This document shows positions 24,557 to 33,075 of a stretch of DNA of 64,000 bases, piece by piece; position 1 is the stretch's first letter, and the number at the start of each line of letters is the position of its first letter. The position numbers were made by a program, and so were the translations under genes. A model generated the notes under the pieces. It worked only from the letters and a program-made list of their open reading frames with translations, was not told where the DNA came from and did not search any database. Location: the NCBI RefSeq assembly GCF_009451885.1, contig NZ_WIAO01000022.1, positions 1-64,000 of the forward strand, given 5' to 3'. The stretch is from Glycomyces albidus (GTDB lineage Bacteria > Actinomycetota > Actinomycetes > Mycobacteriales > Micromonosporaceae).

Positions 24557-26128
24557 TCAGTACGCGCCCTTTCGGCGCAATACTACGGCGACGGTGCGGA
24601 AAAGGATCTGGAGGTCGGTCGTGAGGGACCAGTTGTCGACGTAGTACAGGTCGAGCCGGACCGCGTCGTCCCAGGACAGGTCGGACCGGCCCGAGACCTG
24701 CCACAGGCCGGTGATGCCGGGGCGCACGAGGAGGCGGCGGCGCACGTCGCCGAGGAAGTCGCCGTTCTCGGCCGGGAGCGGCCGGGGGCCCACCAGGCTC
24801 ATCTCGCCGCGGACGACATTGATGAGCTGCGGGAACTCGTCGATGGAGGTCCGGCGCAGCCATTTGCCGACCTTGGTGATGCGCGGGTCGTCCTTCATCT
24901 TGAACAGGAGGCCGTCGGTCTCGTTGTGCATCATGAGCGCGGCCTGGCGCTCCTCGGCGTCGATGTACATGGTGCGGAACTTCCAGCACGAGAACGTCTC
25001 GCCGTCGCGGCCGACGCGGTTCTGGCGGAAGAACACCGGGCCGGGGCTGTCGGACTTGATCGCGATGGCCACGGCCAGGAACAGCGGCGACAGCAGGATC
25101 AGGCCGAACACGGAGGAGGAGATGTCGAGGATGTTCTTGATCAGCCAGCCGATGCCGGAGATCTTGGGCTCTTCGACGTGGAGGAGCGGGAGCCCCTCGA
25201 CGGGGCGGATGTGGACGCGGGGGCCGGCGATGTCGGTGAGGGCGGGGGCGACGACGAGGTCGCGTCCGGTGCCCTCGAGCTGCCAGGCGAGGCGGCGCAG
25301 GTCGGCGGCGTCGGCGGAGGCGGAGCCGCAGACGGCGAGGGTGTCCGCTTCGAGCTTCTCGGCGCAGGTGACGACGTCGGTCCCGGCGAAGACCGGGACC
25401 GGGGTGTCGAGGTTGCGGACCGAGGAGGCGCCCTCGGTCACGTATATGCCGACGGGGACGAGCCCGGCGGCGGGGGCGCGGCGCACGGTCCGGTACACCT
25501 CGAGCGCCTCGGGGTAGGCGCCGATGAGGAGGACCCGCTGGACGCCCTTCCCGGCGAGGCGCATCTTGTGCAGGCCGTACCGGGCGGCGTACCGGAAGCC
25601 CATGACGAGGACGGCGGCGGCGAGGAGGATGACGGCGACCGCGACGCGCGAGACGTCGGCCTTGAAGGTGAGCGCGGCGAAGGAGACCAGGGCGAGCATG
25701 AACATGGAGGCGCGGATGACGCGCTTGAACTCCTCGTTGCCCATGCCGAAGTAGCGGCGGTCGTACGAGCCGGTGCCCCACAGCGCGAGCAGCCACGCGA
25801 GGGGCAGCAGCAGCCAGACGGTGAGGTAGAAGAAGTGCAGTTGGTCGTCGGTGTCGAAGCCGGCGCTCGGGGAGTGGGTGAGGTTGACGGCGATGACGCT
25901 GGCGAGGAGGGCGGCGAGGACGTCGGCGCCGACGAGGGCGGCCTGGTAGTAGCGGTGCCAGTTGGAGGCGCGGACGAGCCGGCGCCATGTGCGGCGGGTG
26001 GCGCCGTTCGTGACCAGTTGAGGGTCACCGCCCACGCGAGCACCGGCCACCTGCGTCCCCGTCCGTCCGTACGGAACACTTCCACGTCCGTGGAGATTAT
26101 TTGCTGGACGTTCCAGGCTCGTAGCCAC
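24557..26128 (-). CDS. Polyprenyl glycosylphosphotransferase (initiating sugar transferase)
   Basis: The 523-residue protein starts glycopolymer synthesis by placing a sugar-phosphate on undecaprenyl phosphate. Four to five N-terminal TMs (about 65-185) precede a CoA-binding-like middle domain (about 200-325). A re-entrant TM (about 345-370) and the bacterial sugar transferase domain follow, with SPGPVFFRQNRVGRDG, FSCWKFRTM, RRTSIDEFPQLINV, MSLVGPRP and VRPGITGLWQVSGRS. The GTG at 26128 has AGGGA 6 nt upstream. Divergent from the GT4 gene, with which it likely shares a pathway. Confidence 0.93.
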   Translation of the reverse strand: MATSLERPANNLHGRGSVPYGRTGTQVAGARVGGDPQLVTNGATRRTWRRLVRASNWHRYYQAALVGADVLAALLASVIAVNLTHSPSAGFDTDDQLHFFYLTVWLLLPLAWLLALWGTGSYDRRYFGMGNEEFKRVIRASMFMLALVSFAALTFKADVSRVAVAVILLAAAVLVMGFRYAARYGLHKMRLAGKGVQRVLLIGAYPEALEVYRTVRRAPAAGLVPVGIYVTEGASSVRNLDTPVPVFAGTDVVTCAEKLEADTLAVCGSASADAADLRRLAWQLEGTGRDLVVAPALTDIAGPRVHIRPVEGLPLLHVEEPKISGIGWLIKNILDISSSVFGLILLSPLFLAVAIAIKSDSPGPVFFRQNRVGRDGETFSCWKFRTMYIDAEERQAALMMHNETDGLLFKMKDDPRITKVGKWLRRTSIDEFPQLINVVRGEMSLVGPRPLPAENGDFLGDVRRRLLVRPGITGLWQVSGRSDLSWDDAVRLDLYYVDNWSLTTDLQILFRTVAVVLRRKGAY

Positions 26129-26357
26129 TGCACATCCCTGCGGTCGTCAGCTTACGGTGGAGGTGAGTGTCCGCGGGCGGAGATCGACGCTGCGTCGCTG
26201 AGCTGCGTCGCTCATCACCGGGCGGCCCGCCGACACGGTACCCGACAACCTACACCTATTCGGCTCCTGCGGTATCTTCGGCCGAGCTGAAAGCCGTTCC
26301 CGCCACCCCGTGTGAGGAAGACCCCAGTGAGGAAAGCAGCGCTGTGAGGACCACCCA

Positions 26358-27518
26358 GTGAAGATCGTCGTCGCCCACAACCGGTACTCCTCGGCGCAGC
26401 CCTCGGGCGAGAACGTCATCGTGGACTACGAGATCGGCGCGCTCCGCGAGGCCGGAGTGGAGGTCGTCCCGTTCCTGCGCTCCTCCGACGAGATCGCTTC
26501 CCTTCCGCCGCAGAAGAAGGCGCTGCTCGCGGCCTCGCCGGTGCACGCCGCCGGGACGCAGCGGCGCCTCGCCGAGCTCCTCGAGCGCGAGCGCCCGGAC
26601 CTGCTGCACCTGCACAACCCGTACCCGCTGCTGTCGCCGTCGGTGGTCCACACCGCACACCGCGCCGGGGTCAAAGTGGTCCAGACGATCCACAACTACC
26701 GGCACGACTGCATGAACGGGCTCTACTTCAGGGACGGGCACGACTGCCGCGACTGCCACGGGAGGCGCTGGAACGCGCCGGGCGTGCAGCACGCCTGCTA
26801 CCGGGGCTCGCGCCCGCAGAGCGCGGTCATGGCCGTCGCGCTCGGGGTGCACCGCGACACGTGGCGGTCGGTGGACCGGTTCATCGCGCTCACCGACGCC
26901 ATGGCCGGGTACCTCAAGAGCATCGGCATGAAGGACTCGCAGATCCGGGTGAAGCCGAACGCGGTCGCCGACCCGGGCGTGTCGCCGCTCGGCGAGGGGT
27001 TCCTGTTCAGCGCCCGGCTCGTCCCCGAGAAAGGGGTCGAACTGCTGCTGGAGGCGTGGCGGCGGGCCCGGCCCGCGGTGCCGCTGCGCATCGCCGGCGA
27101 CGGGCCGCTGCGCGGCGTCGTCGAGGACGCGGCCGCCGCGAACCCCGAGGTCCACTACCTCGGCCAGCTCGACCCGGTGGCGCGCGACGCCGCCGTCGCC
27201 GCGTCCGCGGCGGTGATCGTGCCGTCGATCTGGCAGGACATCCTCCCGACCTCCGGCATCGAGGCCCTCGCCGCTGGCCGCGCGGTCGTGGCCACCCGCA
27301 TGGGCGGCGCCCCGTTCATCGCCGGCGAGGGCACCCCCGCCCCGGCCGGCGTCGTGGCCCCGCCGGAGGCCGGCGCCCTGGCGGCCGCGATCAACGAGGT
27401 CGCGAAGGACCCGTCCTACGCCGCGAACGCGAGGGCCCGCTACGAGTCGGTCTTCGCCCCCGAGGTGACCCTCCGCCGCCAGATCGAGATCTACGAGGAG
27501 CTCCTCGCCGAACGCTGA
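26358..27518 (+). CDS. GT4-family glycosyltransferase
   Basis: This 386-residue GT-B enzyme has the N-terminal acceptor domain with LLHLHNPYPLLSPSV and a cysteine-containing insert (CMNGLYFRDG, CRDC, HACYRGS) found in a GT4 subgroup. The C-terminal nucleotide-sugar domain has FSARLVPEKGVELLLEAW, RIAGDGPL and VPSIWQDILPTSGIEALAAG with the catalytic Glu. It probably extends the lipid-linked glycan started by the divergent sugar transferase. GAGG lies about 9 nt before the GTG at 26358. Confidence 0.9.
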   Translation: MKIVVAHNRYSSAQPSGENVIVDYEIGALREAGVEVVPFLRSSDEIASLPPQKKALLAASPVHAAGTQRRLAELLERERPDLLHLHNPYPLLSPSVVHTAHRAGVKVVQTIHNYRHDCMNGLYFRDGHDCRDCHGRRWNAPGVQHACYRGSRPQSAVMAVALGVHRDTWRSVDRFIALTDAMAGYLKSIGMKDSQIRVKPNAVADPGVSPLGEGFLFSARLVPEKGVELLLEAWRRARPAVPLRIAGDGPLRGVVEDAAAANPEVHYLGQLDPVARDAAVAASAAVIVPSIWQDILPTSGIEALAAGRAVVATRMGGAPFIAGEGTPAPAGVVAPPEAGALAAAINEVAKDPSYAANARARYESVFAPEVTLRRQIEIYEELLAER

Positions 27519-27625
27519 CCGGGCCGGGTGCGGGCCGCATGCCGGATGCCGTGCGGGCGAAGGAGAGCGGACGCGGAGACCCCGCACACCGGACCGGTGC
27601 CAACGGAACTCGTCGCCCGGGCGGT

Positions 27626-28327
27626 TCAGCGCAGGGTCGCGCGGGCGTTGACCGCGATGCTCGCCAGGAGGAAGAGGGCGTTGACGGCGCCGAAGAACAG
27701 CATCACGGCGGCCATCGACTCGGGGACGGCGAGGGCGATCGCGATGACGGTGACGATGAAGCCGTAGTCGCGGACGAGTTTGACCACGCGCACGGCGAGG
27801 CCGGTGCTCGTCACCATCGACACCGACGCGTCCTCTTTGGCCATGACCGCGGTGACGAGGTTGGTCATCCACAGGGCGGCGAAGGCGGCGCCGGACCAGG
27901 CGGGGAGCCACGGGGTGTAGGCGTGCGCGACGGCGGCGACGACCGCGACGACCGACGCCTGGATGGCGATGTCGCAGAGGATGTCGACGCGGGCGCCCGC
28001 GTCGGAGCCGGTGCGGGTGACGCGCGCGAGCTGGCCGTCGGCGCAGTCGAGCATGTACGCCACGTGCCACAGGACGAGCGCGCCGAGGGCGACCGGCCAC
28101 CAGGGCGCGCCGTCCCGCGCCACCGGGATGTAGGCGATGACGGCGGCGCCGGCCGCGAGGCCGATCACCAGGTTGAGCAGCGTCAGGTGGGTCGGTTTCA
28201 GGCCGAGTCGCCATGCGGCGTAAGCGAAGACGGCGCCGCCGCGCTGGTCGAGGAGGGTGGCGAGGCCGCCGCCGCGGTTGGCGGCGAGGAAGTCGGCGGG
28301 CCGGTGGCGCGGGCGCGGTGAGGACAC
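27626..28327 (-). CDS. CDP-alcohol phosphatidyltransferase
   Basis: The 233-residue membrane protein has about six TMs and the complete catalytic motif of the family (D-x2-DG-x2-AR-x8-G-x3-D-x3-D) at about residues 93-118, seen as DCADGQLAR and then GARVDILCD. These enzymes join a CDP-linked lipid or polyol to an alcohol; with the surrounding envelope genes, synthesis of a phospholipid or polyol-phosphate polymer unit is likely. The GTG at 28327 lies 6 nt after TAGGAT (28334-28339), a leaderless arrangement. Confidence 0.88.
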   Translation of the reverse strand: MSSPRPRHRPADFLAANRGGGLATLLDQRGGAVFAYAAWRLGLKPTHLTLLNLVIGLAAGAAVIAYIPVARDGAPWWPVALGALVLWHVAYMLDCADGQLARVTRTGSDAGARVDILCDIAIQASVVAVVAAVAHAYTPWLPAWSGAAFAALWMTNLVTAVMAKEDASVSMVTSTGLAVRVVKLVRDYGFIVTVIAIALAVPESMAAVMLFFGAVNALFLLASIAVNARATLR

Positions 28328-28581
28328 GCGGCGATCCTATCGGGGCGGGCTCGGGCGGCTCCCGCGGCGACCGGTCCGGCAACGCATTTCGACCCGCTCC
28401 GCGACGGTGCGTCGCGGGACGGGACCCCGTTGTGTCAAGATCCCGACACCACCGACCAGGGCGGCTCCCTAATATGAGCGCGACCTACACCAATCGGGAC
28501 GAAACAACTGCTCCTTTGGTAGCCGGCGCATGACCAAGAGTCCTAGAGTTGATAAACGTTCGATTCCTGGGGAGGGAACAC

Positions 28582-30078
28582 ATGGGCGACGAGGTGACCG
28601 GCTCCGCCTTGAAGCACTGGGATCACCCCGCGTACGCGGCGCGGCTCCAGGCGGGTCGAGCGGCCCTCGCGCAGTTGCTGGCGGACGAGCGGCTCGACCG
28701 CGGCAGACCGATGACGGGACTCGAACTGGAGCTGGACCTCGTTGAACCGGACGGGGATCCGGCGTTCGCGAACGACGCGGTGCTGGAGCACCTGCACACC
28801 TCCGGCGAGGAGGACGCGCTCTACGGCGCCCAGCACGAACTGGGCGCGTTCAACCTGGAGCTGAACCTGCCGCCGCGGCTCCTGGACGGCGCCGGGCTGT
28901 CCTGGTACGAGAGCGACCTCGCGGCGGTGCTCGCCGAGGTGCGGGAGGCGGCCGGGAAGGCCGGCGTCCAGATCTGTCCTATCGGGACGATGCCGACGCT
29001 GTTCACCGACCACATGGGCGTGGACGCCCTGTCGCGGGCGCGGCGGTACCGGATCCTCAACGACGAGATCATGTCCCAGCGCGGCGAGGACCTGCGCATC
29101 GAGATCGAGGGCGCGGAGTCGGTGGACTTCACGTCCTCGACGATCGCCCCCGAGTCGGCGAACACCTCGGTCCAGTTCCACCTCCAGGTGTCGCCCGAGG
29201 ACTTCGCGCGGTACTGGAACGCGGCGCAGGCCGTCGCCGGCGTGCAGGTCGCGACCGCCGCGAACTCGCCCTACCTGTTCGGGCGGCAGCTCTGGGCGGA
29301 GACGCGGGTGATCCTGTTCGAGCAGGGCACCGACACGCGCCGGCCCCAGCAGCGGGCGGCGGGCGCGAAGCCGCGCGCCTGGTTCGGGGACCGGTGGATC
29401 ACCGGCGTCCTCGACCTGTTCGACGAGAACTACCGGCACTTCGCGCCCCTTTTACCGCTGTGCGACGAGGAGGACCCCGAGGCGGTCATGGCCGTCGGCG
29501 GCGTCCCGACCCTCCAGGAACTGCGGTACCACAACGGGACCGTCTACCGCTGGAACCGGCCGGTGTACGACGTGCACCGGGGGCGCCCGCATGTGCGGGT
29601 GGAGAACCGCGTGGTCGCGGCGGGCCCGACGGCGGTCGACATCTGCGCGAACATGGCCCTGTTCTACGGCCTGGTCGCGTACTTCGCGGAGGCGCGGGTG
29701 CCGCTGAGCGAGCGGTTCCCGTTCGCGACGGCGGCGGCGAACTTCCGCGCGGCGGCCCGGCACGGGATCAACGCCGACCAGGAGTGGCCCGGGCTCGGCC
29801 TGGTGCCGGTGCGCCGGCTCGTGCTCGAAGCGCTCCTGCCGAAGGCCGCCGAGGGGCTGGCGTCGCTCGGGGTCGGCGGCCGGGACGTGGACCGCTACCT
29901 CGGGGTCGTGGAGGCGCGGTGCCGCCGGGGCGTGAACGGCGCGACCTGGCAGGTCGCGCGGGTCCAGGTCGGCGAGCACCGGCAGCGGCTGGAGCGGCGG
30001 GACGCCCTGCGGGCGATGGTCCTCGACTACGCGGCCCGCTCGGCCGACGGCCGGCCCGTCCACGAATGGGACGTCTGA
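28582..30078 (+). CDS. Glutamate-cysteine ligase family protein
   Basis: This 498-residue soluble protein resembles the actinobacterial GCS2-type ligases: GLELELDLVEPDG near the N terminus, HELGAFNLELNLPPR with acidic metal-binding residues, PIGTMPTL, SVQFHLQV and VRVENRVVAAGPTAVDICAN. Members form gamma-glutamyl bonds, but many actinobacterial homologues are uncharacterised. Glutathione synthesis is not expected in mycothiol-producing actinobacteria, so the amine substrate is open. GGAGGG precedes the ATG at 28582; a TTG at 28549 is the alternative. Confidence 0.75.
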   Translation: MGDEVTGSALKHWDHPAYAARLQAGRAALAQLLADERLDRGRPMTGLELELDLVEPDGDPAFANDAVLEHLHTSGEEDALYGAQHELGAFNLELNLPPRLLDGAGLSWYESDLAAVLAEVREAAGKAGVQICPIGTMPTLFTDHMGVDALSRARRYRILNDEIMSQRGEDLRIEIEGAESVDFTSSTIAPESANTSVQFHLQVSPEDFARYWNAAQAVAGVQVATAANSPYLFGRQLWAETRVILFEQGTDTRRPQQRAAGAKPRAWFGDRWITGVLDLFDENYRHFAPLLPLCDEEDPEAVMAVGGVPTLQELRYHNGTVYRWNRPVYDVHRGRPHVRVENRVVAAGPTAVDICANMALFYGLVAYFAEARVPLSERFPFATAAANFRAAARHGINADQEWPGLGLVPVRRLVLEALLPKAAEGLASLGVGGRDVDRYLGVVEARCRRGVNGATWQVARVQVGEHRQRLERRDALRAMVLDYAARSADGRPVHEWDV

Positions 30079-30086
30079 ACGCGTGA

Positions 30087-30115
30087 GCGGCCGGGCCCGT
30101 CCGGGGCCCGGCCGC
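30087..30115. terminator. Bidirectional hairpin terminator
   Basis: GCGGCCGGGCCC (30087-30098) pairs with GGGCCCGGCCGC (30104-30115) between convergent genes. Confidence 0.8.
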
Positions 30116-30126
30116 CTCCGTTCGGT

Positions 30127-31416
30127 CTAGGACGGCGTCCCGTCCTGGCCGCCGGTGAGCTTGCGGCGGCTCGCCGCGGTCTTGCGCCGCGGCTTCGCGG
30201 CCGGCTTCGGGTCCGGCTTCGGCTCCTCCGGCTGCTCGGCCGCGTCGACGGCCTTGAGCTCCTGCACCCAGTCGACGTCCGGGTTCGGCGCGTCGTCGCC
30301 GGCCTGCGGCTCCCATTCGGCGCGCTTCTGCGCCTCCTGCTTGGCGGCGCGCTCGCTGTCCTTCGCGATCTGCCGCTCGCGGCGCGTCGGCCGCTTCGGC
30401 TTCGCGGGCGCGGCCGGGAGGTCGCGGGTCTCGTCGTCGTCGAACGCGGAGGCCGGGGCGGGCACCGTCCAGCCGGGGGCGGACTCGACGAGGCCCTCCG
30501 GGGGCTCCCGGTGCTCGGGCACGTCGGCGCGGTCGTCGACCTGGCCCCCGGCCTTCGGGAGCGCGCAGACCACGAGGGAGCCGAGGAGCCCCGCGATCGC
30601 GGCATACGGGCCGACGAGGATGATCGCGAGCGATTCGGCGTTGTCGACGCGGGAGGGCCCGGCGACCAGGTGGGCGACGGTGACGATGAGCGGCCCGGCG
30701 ATCCCCGAGGCCGCGGCGATCCGGTACCCCGAGCTGGAGATGTGGCTGCGGCGGGCGCACGCGGCCACGACGGCCCCGATGAGCAGGGATCCGGTCACGA
30801 ACGGGACGGCGATGGAGAGCCCCCTCGTGCCCAGGAACGTGTCCGCGCCGGCCCACGAGCCCCAGACGGCGAGTTCGGTGACGGGGGTGACGCGCTCGCC
30901 GACGTCCCAGAACACGGCGAGGACCGCCAGGAGCCACACGAGCGCGGCGGAGGCGCCCACGTTGACGGCGACCGACCGGGACGACAGCCCGATGAGGGCG
31001 AGCGCGAACCCGACGGCCGCGCCGAGCCCGGCCGCGACGAGCGGCCCGGCGGGCAGTCCGGAGGACACGGCGCCCTGCTCGGCGGAGAGGGCGACGAGCG
31101 GGCCGACGGCGAAGGCGCCGGCGGCGCTCGCGACGACCGCGGCGACGCGGGTCGCGGGGGTGGCGTTCGCGGCGGCGCGGGAGCCGATCGCGCCGGAGGC
31201 GAGGCCCCCGACGATGCAGGACACGGCCGAGAACCACGCGACCCAGGCGCGGTTGGCGTTCCAGCGGTAGTCGAGGACGGGGTCGGCGGCACCCGGGGCC
31301 GCGTCGGCCCAGGAGAGGAGCCCGAAGCCGTAGGCCAGGCCGAGCTGGGCGAGCGCGGCGAGCGCCGCGACCGCGAACCCGGCGCCGACGGTCTTCGCGG
31401 CGGATCTAGGTGACAT
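30127..31416 (-). CDS. Multi-pass membrane protein with long charged cytoplasmic tail
   Basis: The 429-residue protein has eight or more hydrophobic segments (residues about 8-315) followed by a cytoplasmic tail of about 110 residues rich in Lys, Glu, Arg and Pro (KPKRPTRRERQIAKDSER, later KPAAKPRRK). No transporter motif is visible. Similar membrane-plus-tail proteins occur upstream of glyA in other actinobacteria, but I know no function. I chose the ATG at 31416, which stands 7 nt after TACGGT (31424-31429); the longer frame to 31608 would overlap the glyA start region. Confidence 0.65.
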   Translation of the reverse strand: MSPRSAAKTVGAGFAVAALAALAQLGLAYGFGLLSWADAAPGAADPVLDYRWNANRAWVAWFSAVSCIVGGLASGAIGSRAAANATPATRVAAVVASAAGAFAVGPLVALSAEQGAVSSGLPAGPLVAAGLGAAVGFALALIGLSSRSVAVNVGASAALVWLLAVLAVFWDVGERVTPVTELAVWGSWAGADTFLGTRGLSIAVPFVTGSLLIGAVVAACARRSHISSSGYRIAAASGIAGPLIVTVAHLVAGPSRVDNAESLAIILVGPYAAIAGLLGSLVVCALPKAGGQVDDRADVPEHREPPEGLVESAPGWTVPAPASAFDDDETRDLPAAPAKPKRPTRRERQIAKDSERAAKQEAQKRAEWEPQAGDDAPNPDVDWVQELKAVDAAEQPEEPKPDPKPAAKPRRKTAASRRKLTGGQDGTPS

Positions 31417-31606
31417 ACGTCGCACCGTACTGCGTGTACGCAATGGAGTCTCGAACGGCCGATCCGGTGAGCGCGGAGGGCCTCGGGCCGTCTCACACGC
31501 AGGGAAACGTCCCGGCCCCCGGCCGGTCCCCCGGGCTATGCTCGCATCACCAAGGCCACCTGCCCGGTCGCCGTGCGAGATCATGCCGATCAGCGAGGAG
31601 CATTGC

Positions 31607-32881
31607 ATGTCCGACGCCTACGAGGCCCTCACCGCGAAACTCGCGGCCGCCGACCCCGAGATCGAACGGCTCATCGAGGCCGAGGGTCGCCGCGAGTCCG
31701 AGAAGATCCGCCTCATCGCGTCCGAGAACTACGTGTCCCAGGCGGTCATGGAGGCGACGGGCTCGATCCTGACCAACAAGTACTCCGAGGGGTACGCCGG
31801 GAAGCGCTACTACGAGGGCCAGCAGTTCATCGACCCGATCGAGCAGCTCGCCGTCGACCGGGCCAAGGAGCTGTTCGGGGCCGACCACGCGAACGTCCAG
31901 CCGTACTCGGGGAGCCCCGCCAATCTGGCCGTCTACCTGGCGTTCCTGAACCCGGGCGACACCGTCCTGGGCATGGCCCTGGACATGGGCGGGCACCTGA
32001 CCCACGGGCACGCCGTGTCCGCGACGGGCAAGTGGTTCAACAACCCGCGGTACGGGGTCCGCAAGGACACCGGGCTGATCGACCTCGACGAGGTCGCCGA
32101 GATCGCCCGCCGGGAGCGCCCGAAGCTCATCATCTGCGGCGGGACCGCGATCCCCCGCACCATCGACTTCGCGGGCTTCAAGGCCATCGCGGACGAGGTC
32201 GGGGCGGTCCTCATGGCCGACATCGCGCACATCGCCGGGCTCGTCGCCGGCGGGGCGCACCCGACGCCGGTCGGGCACGCCGACGTCGTCACCACCACCA
32301 CGCACAAGACCCTGCGCGGCCCGCGCGGCGCGATGATCCTCGCGAACGAGGAGCACGCGAAGGCGATCGACAAGGCCGTGTTCCCCGGCCTCCAGGGCGG
32401 CCCGCACAACCACACGACCGCGGCGATCGCGGTCGCGCTGCGCGAGGCCGCGAAGGAGTCGTTCAAGGACTACGCGGCGCAGATCGTGAAGAACGCGAAG
32501 GCGCTCGCGTCGGCGCTCACCGACCGCGGCTTCGACCTCGTCTCGGGCGGCACCGACAACCACCTGATCCTCGCGGACCTGACGAGCAAGGGCATCGGCG
32601 GCAAGCCGGCGGCGAAGGCCCTGGACATCGCGGGCATCGAGTTGAACTTCAACACGGTCCCGTTCGACACCCGCAAGCCGTTCGACCCGTCGGGTCTGCG
32701 CATCGGCACCGCCGCGGTGACGACCCGCGGCATGGCCGAGGGCGACATGGACGCGATCGCGGGCTGGATCGACCGGGCCGTGTCGGCCGCGAAGGACGGC
32801 AAGGACGCCGAGCTGGACCAGATCGCGGGCGAGATCCGCGAGTACACGAAGGCGTTCCCCATCCCGGGGTGGCACGCCTAA
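31607..32881 (+). CDS. glyA: Serine hydroxymethyltransferase
   Basis: This PLP enzyme interconverts serine and glycine and charges tetrahydrofolate with a one-carbon unit. The 424-residue protein shows ERIRLIASENYVS-like IRLIASENYVS, the NKYSEGYAGKRYYEG substrate region, the PLP-lysine motif VTTTTHKTLRGPRG and GIELNFNTVPFD. GAGGAG lies 6-7 nt before the ATG at 31607. TATGCT near 31536 could be its -10 box. Confidence 0.96.
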   Translation: MSDAYEALTAKLAAADPEIERLIEAEGRRESEKIRLIASENYVSQAVMEATGSILTNKYSEGYAGKRYYEGQQFIDPIEQLAVDRAKELFGADHANVQPYSGSPANLAVYLAFLNPGDTVLGMALDMGGHLTHGHAVSATGKWFNNPRYGVRKDTGLIDLDEVAEIARRERPKLIICGGTAIPRTIDFAGFKAIADEVGAVLMADIAHIAGLVAGGAHPTPVGHADVVTTTTHKTLRGPRGAMILANEEHAKAIDKAVFPGLQGGPHNHTTAAIAVALREAAKESFKDYAAQIVKNAKALASALTDRGFDLVSGGTDNHLILADLTSKGIGGKPAAKALDIAGIELNFNTVPFDTRKPFDPSGLRIGTAAVTTRGMAEGDMDAIAGWIDRAVSAAKDGKDAELDQIAGEIREYTKAFPIPGWHA

Positions 32882-32903
32882 AGCGGTACGAGCACGGACG
32901 AAC

Positions 32904-32934
32904 AGGGGCGTCTCTCCACCGGAGGGGCGCCCCT
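32904..32934. terminator. Hairpin terminator after glyA
   Basis: AGGGGCG (32904-32910) pairs with CGCCCCT (32928-32934), with a partly paired inner section (CTCTCC and GGAG), followed by a short T-containing run. Confidence 0.65.
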
Positions 32935-33075
32935 TCCGTGTGCGCTGCGCTACATAGAGAAAAAATCTTCGGATCGGGTGCATCAGGTGCGGACCGAGGT
33001 GCGTCTAGTAGTCATCGGGTCCCGAGAGTGAAAACCACAAGGGACTGTCTACTCACACCATTCAAGGAAACCGCC

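Noticed and set aside
26312-26347. A short upstream frame (11 codons) before the GT4 gene
   Set aside because: It lacks a ribosome-binding site and a regulatory fold, so a leader peptide is not supported.
31417-31606. Riboswitch upstream of glyA
   Set aside because: No glycine, SAM or THF riboswitch core could be recognised in the 190-bp gap.
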